From Lyophyllum atratum (lineage: Eukaryota; Basidiomycota; Agaricomycetes; Agaricales; Lyophyllaceae): a stretch of DNA of 64,000 bases. The notes beneath the pieces were generated by a model. That model had not been told where the DNA came from. It saw nothing but the letters and a program-made list of their open reading frames with translations, and searched no databases. Position numbers and translations under genes: made by a program. Below are positions 34,261 through 47,151 of this stretch, piece by piece. Position 1 is the first letter of the stretch, and every line of letters begins with the position of its first letter. Location of the stretch: NCBI GenBank assembly GCA_014905825.1, contig JACGCN010000005.1, positions 186,001 through 250,000 of the forward strand. Reading direction: 5' to 3'.

Positions 34261-36962
34261 TATTCCCTCCGTACGCGTGATAAGTGTCTCATCTACTCCG
34301 TATCCGGCCGCCACCTCGTCATATCGCGTCTGTCTGTGCGGGTTTAAAGCGAGTTTGAAAATGGAAACCGTGCAGATCCTCTGTATGTATGAAGCCCTCA
34401 CTGCATACTGGCCCCACGACCCTAGAGGCTACATACATACTTAGCCAAGGCTGGCATACGCGTGGGGAACCACCACCCTGTCTTTTCTTACGAGTCGACG
34501 TAACGAGAGAAACAGAATCCATGTTAAGGCAGCCACACAATAGAACCGTCCGAGGGCTCGCGCGAACATTCGACACAAACGGAATCTCGCGGCGGAATGT
34601 TCCCGCGCTGTCATCTCCTCTAGCAGGTCAGCGAAGAAGATGTTGTCGCAAGAATACATCATGAACCCCCGGCTCGTGCTAACGCTACATAGAACTAAGC
34701 TGCGAGATCGTCCTTCGCATTCCTCGAAGCATTCGTAATGGTCGTAACCAGGTTCGATCGGCACCAGCCCTCTGGTTTCGAAGAAGCTGGAGAAGGGTCA
34801 GTTATTGAACGCTGTCTGGACGGCAAGTCATCGGCCGAGACGAAAGATTGTAGCAAATCTCACAGATGAGAATAGTCGAGTTCCGGGGGATCCCGACCAT
34901 CTCAATTCGACAAGGATCATGGATAAACATAAGTGGCGAGAAGAACAACACTGCAACGACGTCCAAGGGGCTAGATTAGCTCGCATACCATGGCGATATG
35001 TATAGAGATGACGAGACCCAAGTTACGTTTCGACATCAAGAGGACGAGCACCAAACTGCCTTATGCAGTATCGCTCAGGCGGGCGCTTGTCGAGGCAGAC
35101 ATGAACTCGGAGGCATTATGTATGTATTGGTAGGATTCGGACAGCGGTAAAATAGTCAACAACAAGTCGGGATAACAACTCTATCAAACTCGGCGATTCC
35201 TCGATCGAAGTGGGTCGGGCGTCCCTGGAACCCTTATTGACAGGCCGCTCGGAGGCCGGTGTAAGACTGCCTAACGAGCGCCCAATAAAGTGTATTCCCT
35301 TTGGGAACTGGGAACAATTAGATCTTGGAGGAGATGGAGATGTACCGGTGTCAAGGTGCTGTGCAAGGCATCGAAGTTGGAGAGGCTGTAGAAAAACAGT
35401 CAAACGGACAGCACATCACTGGCATGCATCACTAGCCAACAAGGCCATGTGCTGGCGAGATGTGTAGTAGAAGGATGTGTGGGACAAGAATGTATATTCT
35501 GAGGAAGAAGGGCGGTGTACTTTTATTTTTGGTACAGCAAAGGGTAACGTTAACGTACCTTATTGCGGGTGCACTCTCTCCTCGGGGTGCCGCAATGGAA
35601 CCACCTCTGAATAAGCATTCCAATTGCGGGACCGGTGATTGGGAAACTTTTTTGTAGTCCGTGCCTTGTGGAGCCCGGTGAGGGAGGATATCCAAGTTTG
35701 TCGATGAGTCTCGCTGGAATGACGCTGGCACGACGTCAAGACAAGTACACCATGCGACTGGCTTCGCTGTGAACAAGCTCAGCTGTCACATCCAGGCCGC
35801 CGCGAATCTTCCATCAGCTTGTGTTCGGACACATGGACACCTTTGTACAAGAGATAACAAGTTACCGACGGAGGCCAGACGAGAGACCTCTGGAACGCTC
35901 GAGGTGGGTGGGTATGGCATGTCCTTCGAGGGAGAAGATAAGTGGGGTGCTCGGTTGAGAAAAAGGGCCTGACCTGAGTGGATTTATAGATGAGTTCTGT
36001 CCAACACGACTCGCTCCTTAACTGGGTTGCGGCTGCTCATGCCATCTTCGATGCTCAGTTTGGAATTGATGGCTGATTTCCTAGATGTTGTGGTCGAATT
36101 AGTGATCTCGACGATCGATTACCCTGAACCAGGATAGGAGTCGAGGACGAACGCTATAGTATGTCTGAACGAATGCTCCGAGCTGCGTCCTGCAAGTCCT
36201 TGGCTCGAGATATGGGCGCTGGCAGGCGCTGGCTGACGTCGGTCCGTGACGGAGGGCCGGTGATGTCCATATTTGGATATTCGGAATGGTCCGAGCCGGC
36301 CCCATCGATAATTATTATCCGAGAAAAAGTTCTGATCACAATTTGAACCAACAGCGAAAAGGCCCTCTCTGCAACGACCGCAACCCCCCAGTGTCCTCCT
36401 CTGGCGTCGTCACCACCTGCGCGACTTCCAGAACCGCTCTTGCCACAATTACTGACCAAGAGTATAATCAGGATCTCCGTTTGCTGGCCCTAGAGTCCGT
36501 GGTTTTGCCTTCTTTCTCCTGTAAAACTTATCAGTGATTGTTCTTTCGTCTTCAGGTGGTCATCCGTAAGAGGTGAGTTCACTGGCGTCTGGCGTTTATA
36601 CCGCTTCATATGCGGCAACTGACGTCCCCTCTTTTACTCCAGGCGAACCTCCCTAACACCCCCTACTCCCACCGCATCGACCGTTCACCAACCCAAGACC
36701 TTGAATTGTTTATTCCATCTTTATTTTCCCAACACCTTTCATCACGCCCTTCAAGCACTGTCCTCGCTGAACAGGGAGCGAGGAACCCACCACGACTGAA
36801 GTTTCCTTCCGACTGACGCTCATTCCCCGCCCGGCTCGCCATCGACCGTGGCGGCAGGGTACTAAACAACCAACGAAAAAGAATCACCTGCTGGACCCCC
36901 ACGCCCACCAAAATCCAATAGACACAATAGACTCTTCCACTGCTTCCCCTCCTGCTGATCCA
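34261..36962. other. Long intergenic region with candidate ODC leader
   Basis: About 2.7 kb without a gene I can support. Open frames around 35116-35403 and 35432-35776 (minus) have no recognised motif. The final 400 bp before 36963 are C/T-rich (CCCCTCTTTTACTCCAG, CCCCCTACTCCC) and contain a 68-codon reading frame at 36610-36816 that could act as an upstream frame in the ornithine decarboxylase leader. Confidence 0.4.
36610..36816 (+). other. Possible upstream reading frame in the ODC leader
   Basis: An ATG at 36610 opens 68 codons that end at 36816, 146 bp before the ODC start. Known eukaryotic ODC mRNAs often carry leader reading frames that make translation sensitive to polyamines. Whether this segment is transcribed with ODC is unknown; it might lie upstream of the transcription start or contain an intron. 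Confidence 0.25.
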
Positions 36963-38603
36963 ATGTCCCAAATCGAAGTTCTCCCGGCCCGTTGCCCCAT
37001 TGACTTTTCATTATCTCGCGTGGATACCCATTCCGAATCATTCCCCCACTTCCAGGACGACCTAAACTGGGCCTCAACGAAGGCTCTCATAAGCGATCTA
37101 GTCTGCTCATCCTCGACCCTTCTGGTTACCGCCGACACCCACGATGGCGAAGACGAGCTAGGCCCGTCTGTACGTATCTTCCCATCGCTTCCCCCTCTCT
37201 ACCACGGGCACCCCGAGGTCCATCTCAGGGCAGGCATCATGCGGGCATCCCGCCTCGCCGATGCCCATGAACCCAACGCCGAAAAGGCATTCTTCGTCGC
37301 GGACCTGAGCCAGGTCTACAGGCAGCACAAGCGCTGGGTGACCTGCCTCCCTGAGATCCAGCCATTCTACGGTGCGTAATCAAACATCCTTTACCTGCAG
37401 CTTTTCAGTGTCACTGATGCGCCGCTGTCCTGGACCTGCAGCCGTGAAGTGTAACCCGGACCCTTACGTTATCAGGCTGCTCGCAGCGCTGGGCTCCGGC
37501 TTCGACTGCGCTTCCAATGGGGAGATCTCTCAGGTCCTGGGCGTCGGAGGCATCGACCCCTCGCGCATCATCTTCGCGAACCCCTGCAAGGCGGTGTCGT
37601 TCGTACGCAACGCAGCCAAAATGGGCGTCGAGACGATGACATTCGACAACGCGGATGAGCTGTACAAGATCGCGCGTGCGCACTCCGGCGCGAAGCTCGT
37701 CGTGCGCATCCTCACCGACGATTCCAAGAGCCTGTGTGCCTTTGGCATTAAATTTGGCGCGCCCCTCGTTTCCGTTCCTGGCCTGCTCGCTAAGGCCCGA
37801 GAGCTGGGCCTCGACGTGATTGGCGTCAGCTTCCACGTCGGCAGCGGCTGCTACGACCCATCCGTGTATAATGACGCTATCAGCCGTGCTCGCGCGGTCT
37901 TCGACATGGGCAGGGACGCGGGGTACACGTTCAGCCTGCTGGACGTCGGGGGTGGGTTCGAGGACGCGCTGTTCGAGCAAGCGGCGGCAGTCCTTACCCA
38001 GGCCATCGATCAGTACTTCCCTGATCGCCAAAACGTGAAGATCATCGCGGAACCTGGCCGGTTCTATGTGTCCAAGGCATACAAGCTAGCTGCCAACATC
38101 ATCGCCCGGCGGGCCCCTCTTACCGAGACCCCTGAAATGGACATAGAGGCATCCGATCAGCCAGGCGTCATGTGTCAGTCCCGTTCTGTTCTACAATGCT
38201 GATCGAGTGTTAAACGTTTTCTTTCCTCGCGGCAGACTACATCAATGATGGCGTGTATGGGGCGTTCAATTGCATCCTGTTCGATCACCAGGTCATACAC
38301 CCGTATGTCCTGTCGATGAACGGATCGTTCCACATCCCCTCCTCGGAGCCGCAAAAGCTGAGCAGCGTATGGGGGCCGACGTGCGATTCTATCGACTGCG
38401 TCTCGCCCAAGACCATCCTGCCCAGCGCGCTGCGGGTGGGGGACTGGCTCGGGTTCCATAACATGGGGGCTTATACGGTTTGCGCGGCGAGCCAATTTAA
38501 CGGGTTCGAGGTCAGCAACGTAATTTACACCACGGGGGGCGTCGGTGGATCCGAGGTGCAACAAGCGCTTGCCGGATTTGCCGCGAGTGGATACGGACTT
38601 TGA
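36963..38603 (+). CDS. ODC1: Ornithine decarboxylase
   Basis: Three exons (36963-37371, 37442-38173, 38236-38603) give 502 residues. This PLP-dependent enzyme turns ornithine into putrescine, the first step of polyamine synthesis, in the cytosol. The active-site lysine sits in PFYAVKCNPDP, whose codons are split by intron 1. Other fold-III signs are GSGFDCASNGEI, IIFANPCK, FDNADELYKI, SFHVGSGC, LLDVGGGFED, IAEPGRFYV, YYINDGVYGAFNC and, near the C-terminus, VWGPTCDSIDCV with the catalytic cysteine supplied across the dimer, then GDWLGFHNMGAYT. Eukaryotic ODCs are about 430-470 residues; the extra length is an N-terminal extension of about 100 residues rich in Ser and Asp, similar in place to the region that binds antizyme or tunes turnover in yeasts. 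The start is the first ATG of the frame. Confidence 0.96.
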
Positions 38604-39726
38604 CTGCTATCAAGTATATATGTAACGTATGTGATTTAGAGCTAGGCGACCTTGAAATAGGATCAGGCGCTTGCAGTTCATTCCGAGGAACAAGGTTCAT
38701 CAACGCATGGGGTGTGGACCCACATGGATTCGGTACCGAGGTGCGATAAGGGCGGGCCGCCTGGGATTAGTTTGTCGTTAGCTGTCGTTAGGACCATTTG
38801 TTCATGCGAATCTCGGGCACGTTCTCAGGCCCGCTTCGACTCGTGACACTCGACGCCGCGATCACAAGTGATCGAGGATCAGACTTCTCAGGCACACTAA
38901 CGACATCGTCATGATCGAAGACAAATCCCAATTGAGCGTCGTGGGAGCTGCCCCCCATGGGAGCAAAACGCTTCCGTCACTTGTCGACGCCAGACCTTGA
39001 ATGTTGGGTGACGAGTGATTTGACGTCTGAATGCTTTGTAGGGTCCTTCGCTAGTGGAGCTCTCCCCCTCCCAGTATCATTTTGACGGACGGGGTGCCGT
39101 AAAAAGATCGACCACAAGGGCTTATCCACCAAGGGCCTCAGATGCTTGATTCGTTCTACCGGAAAACCCAAAAACTGTCCGAGCCTCTCCGGACGCTCCA
39201 ACTCAGGGGGTCATGTTCACATGCGGTCACGGAGCCCATTTCCCTAGTCCGGAGTTGGGAGCTTCCACCAGGACGGCCAGGACCAATCTCGTTGTATGTC
39301 TGGACGTTACATGGCGGCCGCCTGCGGGAAATGAGCCCGTGTCAGGAATGGACAGGGACGATTCCAAAGGAACTTTCCCCGGGAAAAAAATAAGATGTGA
39401 TCTGAGCTGATCTGTGTTGAGAATTCCCTTTATTAGTCCGATCACTCGATCTTGCCGAGGGGCTCAAGCAACTGCGAAGTCGACTCCCTTTTTCGTCCGT
39501 CCGTCCCTCTTCCTTTTGCAGCCGCCCATGGCGACCTGTTTACGCGTGTTTCAACCGAAATTGGATTGTTCACTGCATAGGAACATTAAATGTCGACCCT
39601 TCTGGAAAATCAAACGGACGGACCGTGTCTACCCCATATCACATTTGTATCCGGGGCGCAAACAAAGATCCATCTATCAGCTACATATAAACCCGTCCCC
39701 TCCCAATCTTTGCCACTTTCCGCAAA
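38604..39726. other. Intergenic region with APSES promoter
   Basis: About 1.1 kb. A TACATATAAACC box at about 39681 lies some 45 bp before the ATG of the APSES gene. No gene is supported here. Confidence 0.4.
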
Positions 39727-41717
39727 ATGTCCTCTAGTATGTTGCAGGTAAGCGTCGTGGCGCCGCCACTCGTCGTCGTCGTCGTCGACTGACAAGTCAA
39801 AGGATACATTACAGACAGCGCCTCCCACTGCCGGCCCTCGATTTCGGCCATACGCCAGCCCCACCCACCATGTAACGAAAGGGCGGTACATCACCAGCAA
39901 CGATCCCAGAGGCTACATGTACGTCGTTGCCACTCGTAACATCACCCGTAGCAGACCAGTGATAGACCGGTGTACGAGTACCCCTTAAACGGCCAGTGGA
40001 TCATGATGGATATCGATGATGGATACATTCTATGGACGGGCATCTGGAAAGGTGGGCACCTATTCAATGATAACCCGTTCGCACACTGATTTCTACTCCC
40101 GCCACCAGCTCTCGGAAACTCGAAAGGTATGCTCGAGGATAGTCGCTTTACGTGATAAGAATACTGACGTCCCCGGGTTAGCCGACATTGTTAAGATGAT
40201 TGACTCGCAGCCTGACCTGGCGCCGCTAATTCGCCGGGTGCGAGGTGGATACCTCAAAATACAGGGGACGTGGATGCCATATGAGGTCCGTTCCATATCC
40301 ATCGGTACCCAGGTGAACTTGTTGCTAATAATACATTGTCGATCATCAGGTGGCCCTCCGACTATCTCGTCGGTTTGTACATTTACCCGTCGCTTGAAGG
40401 ACTGTATTTACGAAACCTGTAGTGTCGCATGGACTATACGGGACGACCTGATTCCTTTATTCGGGTAAGTCTTTAATTTTTGTAAGCGCCACTGCTGCTG
40501 ACATCGCTGTACATTTAGCCCAACCTTCCCAAGTACTTGTCTGTCACCCGACCAGCCTGGATATGGTCAAGTAGTCGCCTCTGGACCTAACCGCCGCCGC
40601 GCGAGGCGCACCGCGCAGGCCAACTCGGCTATACATGTTCCTCGAGAGGCACATGCAAACTGGACCGTTGTGACGCCAAACGACCCCAGCAACTCTCGAC
40701 CCCCTCAGCCACCGCCCCCGCCGTACCTTCATACAGCGTTCTACCCTCCCAACCGCGACGTTCACTTCCATCACAGCTACCAACACCCGCCCGCGCCGCA
40801 CCAAGGCCAGAATTCGCCGGAGAGTCCGGCGAGCCCCACTGCTACCTCTCGCAGCTCCGTTAGGTATTCGCCGTACTCGTCGCACGCCCCGTACCCAGCC
40901 CGCCGCCCGACCGATGCCAGGAGTCAGCTCTCGCTGGATATACCTTCGCTGACGCTGCGAGACAGCAGCCAACCACCACAGCACCGCCCCCGCGGCCAGG
41001 AGATGGAGCACATTAAGCTCGCTCCAATATTGGGGCCTTCTGATCCTAGTCAATCCAGATCACCCTATGCGCTACCCCCTATATCCGCAATGGAGGACCT
41101 CCGGGGCCTTCATGCCAACGACTCGGCGGCTGTATTACGGCGACTAAAGTCGGACGACCCTCCGCTCGCAGAACCTAGCCGCCGCGAACATGACGTCTGG
41201 CGGAGACGCTCTTTCTCCTCCAAGCCGCGCAGGTAAGCTCATGCACCCACCCTAAGAATTTCTTTGCTCATTCTATCGCTCCAGATCGTCAGACGAGCGC
41301 CCACAGACCTCGTATGCTTCTAGGTCCTACCCAGAGCACTCTTACCGCTCGCGCACGCCGTCCGAGAGCGACGGGGAGTACCGCCACCGTGACCGCCACT
41401 CCCCCAACTCCGGACTAAGCCTCTCCGTGCCCTCCGACGCCTCCCACGACGACGGCCTCTCAACATGCGACCCCTCCCCCATCTCCCCCGCCACGCCGCG
41501 CTCTGCCAACTCCAGTCGGGGACCCCATGGGCTCCCACACCCCTCCTCGGCGAAAGAGTATACTCATGGGCGCACCCCGGAGTCGTATCCGTCCCTCGCT
41601 GTCCCCGTGACGGAGTGGCCGGGTACACACCACCCGCGCCGCCATGAACCTATACACGCTGGGGGGCGGCGCCACTCGGATACGGACAGCGAAACCCACC
41701 CTCTGCGCCCGTGGTGA
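39727..41717 (+). CDS. APSES-type (KilA-N) transcription factor
   Basis: Many small exons: 39727-39747, 39815-39918, 39966-40051, 40109-40126, 40182 onwards, then exons after about 40352, 40429 and 40520, and a final exon after 41284 ending at the TGA at 41715. The joined N-terminus reads PVYEYPLNGQWIMMDIDDGYILWTGIWKALGNSKADIV, then VRGGYLKIQGTWMPYE and VALRLSRRVAWTIRDDLIPLFG, the winged-helix APSES fold in which Q-G-T-W is invariant. The rest (about 350 residues) is disordered, rich in Pro, Ser, His and Arg with a long PPQPPPPPY run, and has no ankyrin repeats, so it is not an Mbp1/Swi4/Swi6-type cell-cycle factor; it is closer to Xbp1/Bqt4-like members. Such proteins bind DNA or tether chromatin; the target is unknown. 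One donor (GTCCGT at about 40286) is non-standard. Confidence 0.85.
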
Positions 41718-43185
41718 TGCATCCGCGGCTGCGCGCGGTGTCATGCCCTTTTTTATTTGATCCTTTGTCCTCTCACTTGTTCCGGCTTGTCCAATATATC
41801 CTCGCTCGATATCTATACCTATACCTATTCCGTGTATTCCCCGATCCTCGTACATTATGTCTAACTTTTGGCTCGCCATATACACACAGCCTAGCTAGTA
41901 AGGACGTTGCCGTGTAATTCTACTACTACCTTACCCCGCTATCCCTCCATTCGTTCTTTCGTTCGAGTTTGGGTGCCACCACAATGTACTCCTCCACTAC
42001 CCCTTTGGGGATTTAGAACTTGGAGAGCGAGAGAGCGAGTTCGCGTTCGGAAATTGGCTGGGCAGGGATCTTCATGCCACGTTGCTGGCTCGTGCGTAGG
42101 TCACAAGAACACATCGCAATCAAAAGCGAGGCGGACAAGGCCTTCCGCGGGATTGATGATGGATAAACGTCGCGTTTACATTGGGTGGTCCCTACCAAAA
42201 TCACAAGCCTCCTTGATCCTTGATATGATATTGATCGAGAGGCCGTCCTTCTTGGAAAGGATTCCCAGTGGGATGGCGGCCACAATCGTGCACAACAGAC
42301 ATCATCGAGGGCTGGGGGATGGGGTTCGGGGTTTTGAATTCTGAAGAAACAGACGAGCGTGTACTGCCCTCGCACAGTCCTTAAAATAGACCAAGTCCCA
42401 TCGTTGCATCCATCTATCTACGTATACATTCCCCCGCAGGCGGATCCTTCTGATCGTGATGGCGTGTACATTCCATCGCCACGATCGTAGCGCGCAACCG
42501 CCCGGGGGCGGCCCCGAAGCCCTGGCTATTAGTAGAACGGGTCGAGAAAATTGGCATGGCAAATCAGGATTGAGGACCGTAAATCCACGGGTGGCTATAT
42601 GCGGAGACGATGCTCACACACGCATACTCCTCCTTCCTGTCAGATACTTATGAGGACGCTAAGGAAGGCCGTTCCGGTCAATTCATTCGAGTGAGTTACA
42701 AGGGTCGAGGGCTTGTGGGCGCGCTCGCTGGTGGCGACGCTCAGTTGCTGAGCCAACGGTAAGTAGCTGCTACATAATAAGAAGGGAAAAAGGAAATGGG
42801 ACCCATGGAGGCGCGATGATTCGCAAGGGCGTAGTTGACCGGGGAACGGGGTGGCCAGGGGCAAGAGAGTGGACACAGACGCGTCGACACGCCTTCATCG
42901 GGATTTTTATCATGTGATGCATCTCCAGGTCAGATGTCCATGACATCGAAGCACCTTGTACAACAATTCCCGGCTAGCGCTAAGCGGCCACGACAAGGCG
43001 GCCATCTTCAGACACACACAAGTGCGATGAACCGCACCGTCTACGAGGCAGACACCCAGACAGATGTCATATACAGATTAACGACGACAGAACGTCCTCG
43101 GCCAAGGGAAATGAAAGATCCCATATATTATATACTGTAAATGGATGATTAGATCAAAGTCGCTGGTCCTATTACGCGCGACCAC
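41718..43185. other. Convergent intergenic region
   Basis: About 1.5 kb between the ends of the APSES and phosphate transporter genes. A/T- and TATATC-rich text just after 41790 is probably 3' untranslated sequence. Nothing else is supported. Confidence 0.4.
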
Positions 43186-46100
43186 TTACCCAATAGCCAA
43201 CATAAGTAAATATCCAACGGTAGAAACAACCTAAAGGTCCCTGGTCATCAGCTGGCTTGTCCGTTGGGAACCCAAAAAAACTTCATACCGCCGTAGCCAC
43301 GATGCTTGCCGGCACCCCGTTTTTCAAGAAGTCCACATTCGATAAATAAAGCTCTCCAAGTTCATTCTCCACCGTAGCGCTGTATATCCATATCCGACAA
43401 AAGAAAGAAGGTTCGCAGCCATGTCAGCTGGTGCAGTGAGCGGACGAAAAAAAATGTTTTGCACTGACGCAGTTTGATTCGGAAACCCAGAAACAGGCAT
43501 GCCCATCCCGGCCGAGCAGATCAGTCCAGTGATAAATATGAGCAAGTTCTGGTGGTTTCCCCCCATATTCGAGCCGACCTCCTTAGCGATCGGTACCAGC
43601 AGCACACTCGCAATCGTGTGACTGATAAAAGTCGATATGATCTGCAGGGGTTTACGTTGACAAGGAGGCGTTAGACAATGGGGCTCCGCGTGAGATTTAA
43701 GCATTCACGAACCAGAACAACGGGCGAAAGGATCAGCACGACGGTGTAGAGCGAGAACCCTTCCACCGCATCGCGGAGGATTGTATCCACGACTTCTAAG
43801 AGGCCACTCGCCATTACGCCTTTGCCGAGGGCGATGCCGCCCATGGCCAAGAAAACGATCGTCCACATGAACTGTTCAAAATCATCCTAGAGATGGGAAG
43901 AACGCTAATGAGTACAGGCGCCGCAATGAAACAGGTAGCAGAGGGGATTTAGCCGACCTTTTTAAGAACCCCGGTGGAGAAGAACGCGATGATGGGTATG
44001 ATGGCGATGATGCCCATGTCTCCGACATAGGGCTCGATCTCGTGGGCGACGCACCACAGCGCAATGGTCACCAGACACACGAAGGATACCCACCACTGCT
44101 TGTGCGTGAACGGCTCCCTCGTTGCCCTGATCGGTTTGATTTCGATATCTCCCTCGCCGTCGGGCGAGCGCGCCGGCTGGTATGAATATAGTAGCATGAC
44201 CCAAATGAGAAGGATGGAGATGGCCGACACTGGCAAGGCGACGATGAACCAGCGCCCCCAGTCTAGGGGTGGGTCCATGGCCTGCAGGGCAATAAGGTTC
44301 TGCGGCGACGAAATGGGCGAACTTTGTCCGCCAATATTCGCTGCAAGAGCTATCGCGAGCTAGGGTGATAGAACACGGAGGTCACTCCCTATACTATAAT
44401 TCTTGAGGCGGAATAGATTACTCACGATGAGGCACGGACCGAAGGCCGATCTTGGAGGTAGGTTCCGAAGGATAGGCTGGAGTGGGAGACGCCTTAGATG
44501 CGTGGACATGAAGAGCAAAGGTGGGACTTACGCGGATCAAGGTGAAGCAAAGGGTGGGCGCGGCAACATTACTTGAAGAGATTCATGAGTTTAGCTATAG
44601 ACTACCCCATGAAGTAAAGGATTTTACCTGATCCACATGCTCGCGAAGCAGGAGACTCCCATGAACGCCAGCAGGACAGTGCTCGGCCTGGTACCAGCCA
44701 GGCTGAGAACCTTCGTGATCAGGACACGGTCGATGTTTGTTTTGCTCAAGGCGGACGAGATGGTGAAACCGCCGATGAGCAGCATGATAGTCGGGGAAAA
44801 CATGACCGAGAAAACCCATCTGCAAAAAGGGCCCGATGAGTATTGAACGCTGGGGCACTTGTGGACTTACGAGGTGGCAGCGTGCCTGTCCATGGGTTCC
44901 CCTTTGTCATTTCGAATGACTCGCAGTACAACGAGGAGCAGGGGGACGAACATCGACGTGACGAACAAGGGGATGGCCTAAAATGGACACGAGTGAATAA
45001 GGCGCTCGATAGAAATTTTTGCTAGCGACTCGCCTCTGTTGCCCAAAGGAAGGTGCAGAATATGAGGATAGCAAAAGTACGATTGGCTTCCCTGCCGGGC
45101 ACAACCCGAATGTTCAACAGAGTGACGAAGAGAATACCAGCAATGATCTTGTATATCATCTTCTTAGTGACGCGGATTGTCCCTAACGGTGTCGGAATGA
45201 AAAATAGTCCAGGCCCAGGCTGCTTGAGCAGCGCGCCCATCGCCGTTGGTTCGCCCTCGATGTCACCCCTGCGCTGCTGAGCGATCATCTGCCGCCAGAC
45301 CGTATCCCGCTCCCAGGCGATGTTCTCCCGCTTGTGAAGCCTGAGCTGCTGGACTGCGAGCCGCTTGTCGCCGCGGGTAACGCACTTGGTGTAGAGGTCA
45401 ACAAGGCGCTGGATTGCCTCGTTGAGACGGTCTTTGGTTTCAGGGCGGAAGGGAAACGCTCTCTCAACCACCTCATGCATGTACCTGTCTTTGAGCTGTC
45501 ATTCGGAGGTGAGGGCAGTGGTAACGATACGAAGTTCGTCACTGACCTCGGAGTAGGTGACTTTGTCGTACCTAGAAAGAAAAGTTTAACAGCATGAAAT
45601 GAACGTGGATAACAAGAATCTTACTTCTTCAAAATCTTGCGGAAACCCGACTGGTTGATCTCAACATACGACTTCAAATTCGAAAGGGCGACGTAAAGCG
45701 TAGTAATCTTGCGTTTATACAAGAGCCGGGTATCATACGCGTAGTCGCTCCTGGATGTCCAAATGGTATCAGGGACAGCGGCAGAGGTGATGCTATCCTT
45801 CAGGGTTCCAAACTTGCTTGCCAGCTTCGACATAGTGGTGGGTGACCGGTTTCCCCCATCGGGGTCTTGTATTGACGAGGAAGAGGATGAGATGCTGAGG
45901 CGGTGCGGAAGTGGTGGACGAGATGTGTCCGTCGGCTCGTATATACTGCCAGTCACTAGAATGCACCGTGAGACGGGCGCGCCTAACAGGTGTTGAACTA
46001 CGCACTCATGTTGCGCCGGCTGGATGAGCTCAGCTTGCGCCGGCGGCGGGTAGCATCTGGGCTGCGTGAGACGCTCTCATCGTCGTCGTCGTCGTCATCA

Positions 46101-46566
46101 TCATCCTCGGGGTCGTCCAGATATCGTTCGCCAGCAGCCAACCCTTCCTCCTCCTGCCTAGCCACAAGCTCTTCCAACTCTGCCACCTCTTCCTGAAGCT
46201 CCTTCTCCTGGATTTCGTAGAACGACACCACCTTGTGCAGTTCCTTGTTCAACAGCGGCTCGAACAGCGGGTCGGTGTTGGACCGATCGGCACTGCTTAA
46301 CAGAGCCTCGGCCTCGTTGGCCTCAATGTCGCGAAAAGGAAGGGTATCTCCATGCTGTTGCTTCTCGAGCTGGTAGATGGATTTCTTCAGGGCGTCGTAT
46401 CTAGAAAAGTAGCCATAAGAACAGCACGCCCACGAGGTGCACACGACCTACGAGATATAGTCTTCCCACCATTCTGAGACGGCGTTGAACTTCAAGGACG
46501 AACTAGGGTCAGGGCGTCAGCGTGCCACAAGGACACATGACCATTAAGCTCGTACCTAAACTTCAT
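43186..46566 (-). CDS. PHO91: SPX-domain low-affinity phosphate transporter (Pho87/90/91 family)
   Basis: A many-exon gene from an 11-nt first exon (46566-46556, MKFS) to a stop at 43186. Exon 2 starts at 46502. The N-terminal SPX domain shows MKFSSSLKFNAVSEWWEDYI, YDALKKSIYQLEKQ, FFxI-like VSFYEIQEKEL, and later TLYVALSNLKSYVEINQSGFRKILKKYDK, the basic surface that binds inositol pyrophosphates. An acidic DDEDD-like run of nine aspartates and a Ser-rich linker separate SPX parts. The C-terminal half is a DASS-type anion transporter with many helices (IIAGILFVTLLNIRVVPG, ICSAGMGMPVSGFPNQTA) and ends ASIVATAVVSTVGYLLMLAIG, the last part restored by a final intron (donor GTATGA). Pho91 exports phosphate from the yeast vacuole; Pho87/90 act at the plasma membrane. 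Which location applies here is not decided by the sequence. Confidence 0.92.
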
Positions 46567-47151
46567 CGTCGGGGCTAAAGGTGCTAGGCTGGGTTGCTGT
46601 GGCCGCCGTAACGGACGAAGGGGGATAGCCTCCAATGTGAGAGGTTTATATGGGATAGAAATGAGGGTTCGGGTGAGAAACTGGGAACTCGAGGCGCGGA
46701 CGTCAGTTGCAACGTTGCGGTCAACGTCGAGCCAGGAGCTAGCGCCAAGCGTAGCCAAGGCAGGTGTAACTGCCGAAGAGGCCAGGAACTCGAAGGGGTT
46801 GCTCCGATTCCGAGTCGGGACAACAGCTGCACGTGACGAACGCGCTAATTAATCGAGTTTAATCGAGTGATTACACAAGTCCAATGAGAATTCGCAAGCC
46901 TCTGCCTCACGCATCACGTGTACCCCTTGCCTAGGAAAGAGCGTTCCAGCGAGACACCCCCTAGGGACCTCACTTCTACTGCAACCTCTTCCTAGGTAAG
47001 ACCGGAATCATTAGAGACCTCGGTTCGTTCACTGAACCTCTCTATAGATTTTGCAGAGGCTTGTGAGATTTTTCGAGTAATCACGAACACAGTTCATCGT
47101 CCTCTTACCAGTCCTCACACAAGCCATCAAAGCTTTATCCGAGTGATCCCC
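46567..47151. other. Promoter of the phosphate transporter and left border of the transposon island
   Basis: About 585 bp. It includes the upstream region of the minus-strand transporter gene. From about 46850 the text has short paired motifs (TTAATCGAGTGATTACAC versus TCGAGTAATCACGAAC near 47078; CCTAGG at 46929 and 46992), which may belong to the left end of the DIRS-like element. No definite terminus could be fixed. Confidence 0.35.

Noticed and set aside
37411..38031. 206-codon frame antisense to ODC
   Set aside because: Antisense shadow of a strongly biased coding exon.
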